Assembly: GCF_963675165.1 (NCBI RefSeq)
Contig: NC_087381.1
Location: 6,387,378 to 6,451,377, forward strand
DNA: 64,000 nt
Source: Halichondria panicea
Taxonomy: Eukaryota > Porifera > Demospongiae > Suberitida > Halichondriidae
Reading direction: 5' to 3'
The notes under the pieces were generated by a model. That model worked only from the letters and a program-made list of their open reading frames with translations. It was not told the origin of the DNA and did not search any database. Shown piece by piece: positions 1 through 9,479 of this stretch. The stretch's first letter is position 1, and each line of letters opens with the position of its first letter. Both the position numbers and the translations under genes were made by a program.

Positions 1-124
1 ATTGTGACTAGTTCAAGTACACAGCTCTGGGCAATTATATTGGTTAATTTTGAGGCGCTAGTGTTATGTACAGTTATTGACTCGTTTTTTGCAAGTTGTT
101 ATCCAACTTCGCATCCTTTTACAG

Positions 125-1240
125 CGGTGGATTGTCCAGCACTGGCACCCATTCCAAACGGAGCTATTGCATATGATCCTGATACGATTGCTCCTTTTGA
201 TGAGGGAACAGTAGCTACTCATACCTGTAATGATGGTTTCATGCTGGGTGCCGGATCTGAGACTCGAACGTGTTTAGAAACAGGGAGGTGGTCTGGCCTG
301 ATTCCTGTGTGCCGAGGTATGTAGATTCGTTTCGGTTATTTATCGAATTATCTACTATCATGCGCTACAACTTCATTTGATGTCATGTCAAAAGTTATGG
401 ATTTGAGAATTGCAACTTCGCATGCACTAGTTATGATCTGCATGTGCATGCCTTCATTTTTATGCGTCTGTGAGTATGAACATACATGTTGTACGTAGCA
501 TGTATGTTGTATGCAATCAAACTTACTGTTTGTCACGTGCCTATATACGATCGGTGTTCATGCATACAATATGTGCATGTGTTATCAGCTCGTGTTGCCC
601 AATATTTTGTGTACGACTATTCTACATAATTATTCTCCTTTACAGCGCAATGTCCAGCACTAGAAAACATTCTAAACGGAGGTTCTATTTTATATTTTCC
701 TGATGTTACTCCTGATTTTAATGACGGAACATTGGCTACATATACCTGTGATCCTGGTTTCCGTCTGGTTGGAATTGCAACTCGATTGTGCCAAATCTCA
801 ATGACATGGACTGGCCAGCCTCCTGTGTGTGAACGTAAGATTCAATGATAATTTATATAGCTCCGGAAAACAAATCATTAGCACGGTAGTGCTAGTAGTA
901 GGGTTGGGTTGTACCATTATGGTGCAGAATTATTTTATCACCTGATAATTGCAAAGTATGCTTTGAATCACTGTTCATTTTGTAAGTTCCGTTCCATTGC
1001 GGTGCATATCTCACTGTGTATTTTACGAACACACACACACACACACACACACAGCTCTGTGTCCTATATTGCCGCCCATAGACAATGGAAGGGTTCAATA
1101 CTCTCCTGACTTCATACCTGATTTTAACGTGGGTACTGAGGCCACGTACACTTGCAACTTTGGGTTCCGTCTGATTGGACAGATGGTTTTAGAGTGTGAA
1201 GGAAATGGACTGTGGTCAAATGTTCCTCCAATATGTGAAG
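125..1240 (+). CDS. CCP/sushi-domain protein, partial: three CCP exons
   Basis: Three exons, 125-316, 646-834 and 1055-1240 (192, 189 and 186 nt), each follow an AG and precede a GT (GTATGT, GTAAGA, GTGAGG). All are phase 1-1, so each encodes one CCP module. Each shows four Cys and the Trp before the last Cys: CPALAPIPNG ... ATHTC ... TRTC ... RWSGLIPVC in the first, CPALENILNG ... TYTC ... RLC ... TWTGQPPVC in the second, CPILPPIDNG ... TYTC ... LEC ... LWSNVPPIC in the third. CCP modules are extracellular beta-sandwiches used in complement-type recognition and adhesion. The 5' part lies before base 1. The end is unclear; a possible last exon is listed at 1804-1955. The first CCP has a truncated near-copy at 54140-54228, linking this gene to the gene at 53962-61428. 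Confidence 0.85.
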
Positions 1241-1322
1241 GTGAGGAATGAGCCTATAGTTATGAGCCTCCTGTGAAAAGACATGGACATGGAAATTAAT
1301 AGCATGAGACCGAGTATTATCA

Positions 1323-1382
1323 ATGTTGTATTATACAAATGACTTGAGGCTATACGCGTGCATATGTATAATACAACATTTG
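1323..1382. repeat. Short hairpin in intergenic DNA
   Basis: AATGTTGTATTATACA (about 1323-1338) is followed about 28 bases later by its reverse complement (about 1367-1382). It is a small stem-loop, probably a MITE relic. Confidence 0.6.
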
Positions 1383-1631
1383 ATTGTGTAGCTGCTAATA
1401 ACTCTAGATTAGTGAACACTCAACAGCATGTACATATCTCAAGGTTGCCCTAACGGGACCTACAATTATCTTTGTTGTAAAGAGTCTGCTCGTCTTTGTT
1501 CCTACATCTGTGCATGCGTGTTTTGGTGTGTCAGTGTGCAGCTCTGTGATTGAAACCATGCACATTTGCTTATAATTATAACAGACATGCATCAAAGTGC
1601 AAAAAAATACACTAACAGAGGGCCATGGGAC

Positions 1632-1986
1632 CAAGTTGCTTCCAGTCCGAGCAGTGATCACTTGAAACCATATAATTCGATTTGCACCTATAGCTATAAG
1701 CGCTATAATTATATTAGCGCCTATATAATAATTATAGCTGGAGTATTGCTGACTCGGCACTTTAAAACCTTCACCAAGAAACAAGTGTAGCTCCGCTTTG
1801 CAGGTTGCCTGATTCTGGGAATTGCTCCACTCTGTACTGCACTCTATATCTACATTGTACTCAGCTTGTGTCAGTTAGCTCTATATAATTATAGCTGTGT
1901 AGTTTGGCAAAAACGGGGACGGTACGTTCTGGCGCAAACAGTAGTTTTCAAGTGATCACTGCTCAGATTTGGAAGCGACTTGGCCT
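1632..1986. mobile_element. Small foldback (MITE-like) element
   Basis: About 40 bp at 1631-1672 (with CAGTGATCACTTGAAA) reappears inverted at 1945-1985 (TTTTCAAGTGATCACTG) with a few mismatches, leaving a loop of about 270 bp. No transposase is present, so it would be a non-autonomous inverted-repeat element. Confidence 0.6.
1804..1955 (+). CDS. Possible terminal transmembrane exon of the first CCP gene
   Basis: After the AG at 1802-1803 the sequence joins in phase to the CCP exon ending at 1240. It encodes about 50 residues: a hydrophobic stretch starting GCLILGIAPLCTALYIYIVL, then a basic segment QKRGRY and a TGA at 1953-1955. That is the layout expected of a membrane-anchor exon. The polypyrimidine tract is weak, and the exon lies largely in the loop of the foldback at 1632-1986, so it may be chance or a recently exonised element. 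Confidence 0.25.
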
Positions 1987-2009
1987 ATCCAAGTTTTTGC
2001 TGGATAGTA

Positions 2010-2110
2010 CAGTGGAACCTCCATAAAACGGAATGCACCATTGGGGAACAGCCTTTTGGCCGTTATAGAGAGGTGGTCTTCCTTGGAAGGTTCCGATTGC
2101 CAGTCTATGA
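2010..2110. mobile_element. MITE end of the CAGTGGAACCTCC type
   Basis: TACAGTGGAACCTCCATAAA at 2008-2027 matches the terminal repeat of the complete element at 9051-9372, and the following bases share the GGCCGTTATAGAG theme. The other end is not evident, so this is a partial copy. The stretch 2110-2630 shows no gene. Confidence 0.5.
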
Positions 2111-2630
2111 GGTCATTTCTTGCTGCAAATGAATCTTGGAGCTTTGCTAACTGCTTCTTTAGCTCATACAAGCTTTGAAAAGGCTGTACCGTACCTCGCG
2201 AAAATAAGCCCATCTTGAATAAACGCCCATCCCCGCACGAGGGTATTTTCACACTTGATTAAAGCCCACCCAGAATAAGAAGTTGAGCATGCGCCTGTTG
2301 TGCCACAAATCCTAAAACCCGAAATGCCTAAAAAATAGGAAATGAAAAGCATTATGGGTGTGGCCATACATTCCATTGTTAAAATGCGCAAAGGTAAAAT
2401 TATTGCGCACTTGCACTGACTGTAGTACAACTAATCTCGAGTCAAGATGAGTCAATACCACTGACAACATATCTAAGCTTATTATCTTTAGTCTAGCTAA
2501 GGTACTGTGTACTGTGGCTCACTGTATCCGGCCATCCATCCTTTTCATGTCATTTTCAATCGAGTTTGTGCAGACCCACTGCTCTCTTTGTAATACATTC
2601 ACAATAATGCTAATTCCTAGGTAGACTTTA

Positions 2631-3118
2631 GGGTGTGTATAGAGTGACTGGGCTAGCTTACTGTGGGTAAGTGTGGCTCAATGTGTGTTGCTGTTAACTT
2701 ATCCTGTGAGACAGATCGGAGGTTTCAGGATTTGTGTTTAGCCTGTGAATGCATGGTTGACGCAAATTCTAAAACGAGTCTGTGCACTCTCCGTTAAATT
2801 TACAGCCCGTCTCTTTCCAGCTATAGCTTCAGGGTATGTATAGAGTGACTGAGCCAGCTTACTGTGGCTCAATATGTTGCTGTTATCCCGTGGATGAAGT
2901 TTCAGGATTTGTGTTAACGCAAATCCTGAAACTACATTGTGCGGTCTCCTTTATACTTACAGTCCTTCTATTTCTATAGCCATAGCTTCAGGGTATGTAT
3001 AGAGTGACTGAGCCAGCTTACTGTGGCTCAATATGTTGCTGTTATCCCGTGGATGAAGTTTCAGGATTGGTGTTAACGCAAATCCTGAAACTACATTGTG
3101 CAGTCTCCTTTATTTTAG
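2631..3118. repeat. Tandem repeat, period about 159 bp, left of the piggyBac transposase
   Basis: Units start near AGGGTATGTATAGAGTGACT at 2831 and 2990, with a more diverged unit from about 2631. Each later unit holds the inverted repeat TCAGGATTTG / CAAATCCTGA around TGTTAACG. The same unit in the same orientation forms a five-copy array at 7783-8515, on the far side of the transposase. Transposase exon 1 starts directly after the last unit. Confidence 0.9.
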
Positions 3119-3489
3119 ATGATGGAGCATTCAAGAATCACACTAATGGGTCTGGGAAACTATGTCAGCGAGCTTGAGGAGGACCAGGATGACTGCAGCG
3201 AGCTTGAGGAGGACGAGGAGGACCAGGATGACTGCAGTGATGACTGTTTTGAGACAGATATTTCAGGTAACTGGTTTGGGTCATTGTACCATTTAATTGT
3301 AGAAAAGTCATTACCACATGCTGTCTATTACCACATGCTGCCTACTGAAGTGTGTACCTAGCACACTGTCGTTCTCTACGGTCGCTTTTTTGCTTACTTG
3401 CCTAATGGTATTCGTAGTCCTTAATTCATAACACTGGTGGCATGGCTCCTCCACTGTACCATATTCAAGCACGGTTCGTGTGGTTTATT

Positions 3490-4250
3490 GCAGCCTTTTC
3501 CTCTGCTCCGTACTGTACTGTACCCCCAGTCATTAATGATATTCATAGTGTTCCTAAGCTCTCCTATAATTATATTCATAGTCAGTGTGGTTTATTAGAC
3601 TCCTCCCACACTGTGGAAGCGGCCTTCGATGTGGACGAGCCTTTTTTCCTGTGCCTTTTTTCCTCTGCTGTGCTGTGCTGTACTGTACTGTACTACCCCA
3701 CTACAGTACCCCACTCCCCCCCCCCCAGCACTTAATGATATTCATAGCACTGTTCGGAGCGCTCCCATAATGGTATTTATAGTTTTTTGTGGTTAATTAG
3801 ACTCCTCCCACATTGCTTTGAAGTGGACGAGCCTTTTCCTCTGCTGTACTGTACTGCCCCCCCAGCACTTAATGATATTCATAGCGATATTATGTGGTCA
3901 GAGCGCTCCCATAATGGTATTCATAGTTTTTGTGGTTAATTAGGCTCCTCCCACACTGCTTTGATGTGGACGAGCCTTTTCCTCTGCTGTACTGTACTGT
4001 ACTGCCCCCCCAGCACTTAATGATATTCATAGCGCTATTATGTGGTCGGAGCGGTCCCATAATGGTATTCATAGTTGTAATGTGGTTAATTAGGCTCCTC
4101 CCACACTGCTTTGATGTGGACGAGCCTTTTCCTCTGCTGTACTGTACTGCCCCCCCAGCACTTAATGATATTCATAGCACTATTATGTGTTTGCAGCGCT
4201 CCTATAATGATATTCATAGTCCATGTGGTGTATTAGGCTCCTCCCGTTTC
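3490..4250. repeat. Tandem repeat of 137-149 bp in the transposase intron
   Basis: The phrase CACTTAATGATATTCATAG recurs near 3729, 3866, 4015 and 4159. It is followed each time by CTCCCATAATGGTATTCATAG, GGCTCCTCCCACACTGC, TGTGGACGAGCCTTTTCC and a TACTG run. A more diverged unit lies near 3480-3600. The array fills most of the intron at 3267-4304. Confidence 0.85.
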
Positions 4251-5768
4251 GCGTTTCTGTGTGTGTGTGTGGCTTGACAGTTGCTATTTCTTTCTGTCAT
4301 GTAGACTCGAGTGACGACGAGGACACAGAAGACGGAGGAGGAGACAAGCTGGTGGATGGTATGGCTCCAACTCCGAAACAAAGGAAGCTGGCAAGGCAGG
4401 ATGGATTACGAAAAGCTAAGTCCACTGGGAAATATCCCGAGTTCAAGGGTGTAGTTGGTGCTGCAGATAAAGTTGACCCCTGTAACACTGCATTCATAGA
4501 CTTTGTAAAACTATTGTGGCCAGATAGCTTGTGTGAGCACATAGCCGAGCAAACAAACCTGTATGCCACACAGTGTGGTGCTAAAAGTTGGAAGGGTACA
4601 CATAGAGACGAGATCTGGGTATTTATTGGCATAATACTGGAGATGGGTATTCATAGGCTCCCCAAGTATACTGACTACTGGTCCACAAATCGGCTCTTAG
4701 GAGTACAGGCTGTTAAGGACACCATGCCTTTCAATAGATTTAAATCCTTGCGGCGCTATCTCCATTGTGACGACAATACGTGCATAGTTGATAGCAGAAA
4801 GATAACAAGCAAGATACATACAGTTTTGGAAACGCTCAGTACAAACTACTTGGCCAAATATCATCCTAGCCAAGAGCTTTCCGTAGATGAAATGATGATT
4901 AAGTACAAGGGTAGAAAAGGGGGTAAAATTCATATGCCCAGAAAGCCTGTAAAGCTAGGTTTCAAGGTGTGGTGCTGCTCTTGTTCTTGTTGTAGGTATC
5001 TATGTACGTTTGATGTGTATAGTGGTAGGCTCACCGGTTCTTCCGGGACAAAGGTGTCAGAGAAGGGACTTCTGATGAGGGTAGTGAAGCAATTAGTTGA
5101 GCCTTTTCATACAATGAATCATGTGGTCTACATGGACAACTTTTATACATCTGGTCCGTTGATTGTATACTTACGTAAGCATGACGTATTCGTAGTGGGT
5201 ACAATGAAAATGTCAGCCGCTGGTTTCCCCTCAGATCTAAAGGGTGTGGTACCTCATAAAGGTGAATATGTATCTAAGACTGTGGATGGCATCTGTTACT
5301 TTGTGTTCAATGACCGTAAGGTGGTGTGTTTTGCTATTAATGTATTTCCTGAGACAATGCCAGGCGCTGTGTTCAGATTGCAGGCAGATGGTACTCTATG
5401 CGCACAGAGTGTTCCCCTCTTGTCTCCCTGCCTATAACTTGTACATGGGAGGGGTTGACAATACAGGGCGTATGAGGAATACGTATGGATATGATAGAAA
5501 GTGTCGCCGGTATTGGTTCAGGATCTTGTTTCATTTTGTGGATATTACTGTTAATAATGCGTATATTCTGTACAAGCACAATTGTGTGAGGGTAGGTGAA
5601 AAGCCTAAGTGTTTGAAAGGGTTTCGTTTGGAAGTGATTGGTAGTCTGTTGAGTATGTCACGTACATGTGCTAGAGGTGTGTCTGGTCTCAACCTTGGTA
5701 ATCCTCCCTCGCAGGACATCCGTGTGAGTGTCAGCAGAGTGGGACTGAGCAGAGGTAGATGTCAAATA

Positions 5769-7480
5769 GAGTAAGTAACCCATCTCTTCGCCAGGCACCT
5801 ATAATCGGCGGCTATTGCACGAAGCACAAGACAATTTTGCACAAAACTAACTACATGGATCTACAGATGGGTAAGAAAGTAACAGCTCCCCAAAATTTGG
5901 AAAGAATAACTTGCTTGCGGACGGAATGGTGGTCATGAGAAGTGAGCTGCCGAATGTATCGATAATCGTCAGTGAGACACTTATCTCCGTCTTTGCACGC
6001 TTACCAAGCACTGAAACTACCAACACTAAACAATGCTTCTTGGCACAACTCTAACTAGTGAGCACTACTTGCAGGCAAAGCAGCGTTAGCTGCAGATCGA
6101 GCCCCACCCACTAGGCATGACGAAAATTAGTGCTGATTCAGCAATAATTGTGCACATATCTTCAGGGCGGCCTGCAATCGAGGCTAATCCCAGTTTAATT
6201 TGCCACAATTATGTTATAGATAGTACATGGGCATGAGGTATCTATGTGTTATAGTGTCCCATATCACGAGGGCTTTGCCCGAGGGATGAGGGACACTATA
6301 ACCATAGATACCGAATGCACATGTGCTAACTGATTTAGATCCCACTTTTCATTGGCTGCCTCAGGCAAGAAGTGTATCTATAAAAGCAGCAAGCCTTAGC
6401 AACAGCTTTATTTTTGAAAATGTCCTGTTCTGACAAGCTAGTCTAGATGATTTCTGCTAAAAAAAACCTTTGCATTGGCCTTGCTTCAACATTGGAATGG
6501 ACAAACTGGTGACTCCACCTTGTGCAGGAAGCGCTCTGCAACAAATGAGCCCAGCCTCCTCTTTCTCTTTCTCTGCACTCAAGCCCCACCCCAGCTCAAG
6601 CTTCTCAGTAAACTGTTCTGATATGTACGGCTAGCTAGCAAGGAACAGCTTGCAGCAATGCTACAGTGCACTATATTGTTCCCAAAAAGACACAGGAGTC
6701 TACTGAAGTAAACAATTTGAAACATGGCTGCAGGATAGAAACAGAAGTCAGGAGGACGAAGTTGACAAATGCTACAAGTTGAAGACATGCTTTCATGCTT
6801 GTGACAATGGACCCAGAACTGTTAAAATCATTGGCTCTTAGTGTTCCTCGTAGAGACAAGAAAAGATACTGGTGAACCCTACCATCAACCCAGCAAACGC
6901 TATAGAAACTGGTAGTGAAAAAACTGAACAGCCATAGCTAATTATCATGCAGCTACAGCTTTATTATCATTTCTGTACATTCAAAAATTGTACTTGTACT
7001 TTATACCCTCAAGCTTATAATTCCCTGGGAAACTATGAGATTATGGCTCATAATTCCCTGCTAAACACACACAAGTGGGATCTAATGCTGAATGTGCACA
7101 ATTATTGCTGAATCAGCATAAAATTTTCGTCATGCCTAGCTGGGTGGGGCTCGATCTGCAGCTAACGCTGCTTTGCCTGCAAGTAGTGCTCACTAGTTAG
7201 AGTTGTGCCAAGAAGCATTGTTTAGTGTTGGTAGTTTCAGTGCTTGGTAAGCGTGCAAAGACGGAGATAAGTGTCTCACTGACGATTATCGATACATTCG
7301 GCAGCTCACTTCTCATGACCACCATTCCGTCCGCAAGCAAGTTATTCTTTCCAAATTTTGGGGAGCTGTTACTTTCTTACCCATCTGTAGATCCATGTAG
7401 TTAGTTTTGTGCAAAATTGTCTTGTGCTTCGTGCAATAGCCGCCGATTATAGGTGCCTGGCGAAGATGGGTTACTTACTC
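5769..7480. mobile_element. Foldback element with arms of about 390 bp, inserted in the transposase
   Basis: GAGTAAGTAACCCATCT at 5769 and AGATGGGTTACTTACTC ending at 7480 open near-perfect inverted arms (about 5769-6158 and 7093-7480). TA flanks both sides, consistent with a TA target duplication as in Tc1/mariner-type elements. The unique centre of about 930 bp has no convincing ORF but holds a smaller palindrome at about 6237-6312 (GGTATCTATG ... CATAGATACC). The insertion cuts the transposase between its core and its Cys-rich tail. Confidence 0.85.
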
Positions 7481-7782
7481 TATGTGCAGCAAGGAGCAAA
7501 AGCACACAGCAATGGCTTGCCCCAACTGTACCATCAGGATCTGCCATGAACATGCTATTATTGGATATAGATGTAGTAAACTAGACTAGGTGTGAACGTG
7601 CTAACAAATATTAATTGTGTACATGTTGTTTTCAAGTCTCATTATTTTGCAACTAAACATGAAATATTACTAAGCTACAAGTGTCAGCAACCCAGTGGGC
7701 GTAGCAGAGGGTGGGCGACGATCCGTACCCATTGTTGTAAAGATTATATATTTACAGTCCTTTTATTTCCAGCCATAGCTTC

Positions 7783-8515
7783 AGGGTATGTATAGAGTGA
7801 CTGAGCCAGCTTACTGTGGCTCAATGTGTTGCTGTTATCTCGTGGATGAAGTTTCAGGACTTGTGTTAACGCAAATCCTGAAACTACATTGTGCAGTCTC
7901 CTTTATATTTACAGTCCTTCTATTTCTAGCCATAGCTTCAGGGTATGTATAGAGTGACTGAGCCAGCTTACTGTGGCTCAATGTGTTGCTGTTATCCCAT
8001 GGATGAAGTTTCAGGATTTGTGTTGACACAAATCCTGAAACTACATCGTGCAGTCTCCTTTAAACTTACAGCCCGTCTCTTTCCAGCTATAGCTTCAGGG
8101 TATGTATAGAGTGACTGAGCCAGCTTACTGTGGCTCAATATGTTGCTGTTATCCCGTGGATAAAGTTTCAGGATTTGTGTTAACGCAAATCCTGAAACTA
8201 CATCGTGCAGTCTCCTTTAAACTTATACAGCCCGTCTCTTTCCAGCTATAGCTTCAGGGTATGTATAGAGTGACTGAGCCAGCTTACTGTGGCTCAATAT
8301 GTTGCTGTTATCCCGTGGATGAAGTTTCAGGATTTGTGTTAACACAAATCCTGAAACTACATTGTGCAGTCTCCTTTATATACTTACAGTCCTTCTATTT
8401 CCAGCCATAGCTTCAGGGTATGTATAGAGTGACTGAGCCAGCTTACTGTGGCTCAATGTGTTGCTGTTATCCCATGGATGAAGTTTAAGGATTTGTGTTG
8501 ACACAAATCCTGAAA
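7783..8515. repeat. Five-copy tandem array, period 157-159 bp, right of the transposase
   Basis: AGGGTATGTATAGAGTGACT starts units at 7783, 7940, 8097, 8256 and 8415. Each unit contains TTTCAGGATTTG and CAAATCCTGAAA as 12-bp inverted arms around a TGTTAACG-type loop, slightly altered in some units. It is the same family and orientation as 2631-3118. Confidence 0.92.
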
Positions 8516-9050
8516 TTAGTCAATGTTTTCTTGATATCCCGTATAGAGTCTAATTTAGACTATCAGAATGATAAAGTTTCAGGATTTGTGTTAAGTGTGT
8601 GGGTACTAGGTGTTACAGGTGTACGTGCATGTATTAAAAATAACACTGAAAGTATTCTTTATTCGGCTATAACAATGAAAATAATATGGGCTGTGAGCAC
8701 ACATTCAGTATGGACACATAATTATACTGATCGCCCCCCCCCCCTTCCTCGCGCCTGTCGTACCAGTCTCGATCTCAGGCCGCACTTGTTCTGAGAGTGC
8801 ATGAAGGCCCTGTATAGTTCAACACCTGTACAATCAGTTACTTAGTCCGAACCAGTAACCACACCTTTCACATGCACCTTCTCTACATAATTATAATGGA
8901 GACAAGTAAGTCTATAGTGCTGACAGATTTGATCAGCTATATTTTTCTCTTTTCTCAGTTCTGCACTAAATCTCGATCGACATATTAATGCATAAGGATT
9001 TTTGCACAACAAACACAAAACAACCGTTCATTAGTCTGAACCAGCTAGTA
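8516..9050. other. Non-coding stretch
   Basis: No gene was recognised. It holds a diverged fragment of the preceding repeat (TTTCAGGATTTGTG near 8576), a poly-C run at about 8734-8743, and a short match to the dispersed TAGCCTCGATCCCAGGCCG terminus near 8772. Confidence 0.5.
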
Positions 9051-9372
9051 CAATGGAACCTCCATTAACGACCACCTCTGAAGAGCAACCGCATGCTATA
9101 TAACGGCCAAAAGCTCAGGTCCGGATTGAAACTACAATGACTTCAATGTAAAGCAACCTCTCAGGAGTGACCACCTCTCTAATCCCAACAAGCTTTAGCA
9201 ATGGAAATAACCTCCCGGAACGGACAGCCACACCCAGAATTAGCAGAAAAATTATTGCTGAGATAGAATTATTTTGCACAATCGTGAAAACCTAGCTGTA
9301 GCTTGTCCCTACAGCCTTTTCAAAGCTTCAAAGAAGCAGTTTAATGGTGTCCGTTTTATGGAGGTTCCACTG
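9051..9372. mobile_element. MITE with CAGTGGAACCTCC-type termini and TA flanks
   Basis: CAATGGAACCTCCATTAA at 9051 and TTATGGAGGTTCCACTG ending at 9372 are inverted, and TA flanks both (9049-9050 and 9373-9374). CAGT(G)AACCTC-like ends with TA duplications are typical of pogo/Tigger-type non-autonomous elements, so that assignment is an inference. There is no ORF. Related fragments lie at 2010 and near 12285. Confidence 0.75.
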
Positions 9373-9479
9373 TATGTATAACCACACCTCTCACACGTCA
9401 TGTGCATAGTGGGAGGCAAGCAGTATCATTATACACTCTCAAATACACCAAGTATATAATTCAACAGTGACTTTACCTC

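Larger units (their letters stand above)
3119..7589 (+). pseudogene. piggyBac-type (PGBD-like) transposase, frameshifted and split by a foldback insertion
   Basis: Exon 1 (3119-3266) encodes an acidic leader rich in SELEEDQDDC. It joins in phase 1 to exon 2 from 4305 (SSDDEDTEDGGG), typical of piggyBac N-termini. The DDE_Tnp_1_7 catalytic core follows: ELSVDEMMIKYKGR carries the first Asp, VVYMDNFYTS the second and YMGGVD the third. A one-base frame change near 5410, in a C run, separates the first two motifs from YMGGVD. A stop at 5772-5774 lies inside a foldback that begins at 5769. Beyond the foldback (7483-7589) the C-terminal Cys-rich domain resumes, again out of frame, with CPNCTIRICHEH and YRC and a stop at 7587-7589. 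The family makes cut-and-paste transposition at TTAA sites. This copy cannot make a full protein. Confidence 0.85.

Noticed and set aside
4297..4632. Minus-strand ORF over the transposase
   Set aside because: Antisense shadow of the piggyBac coding region.
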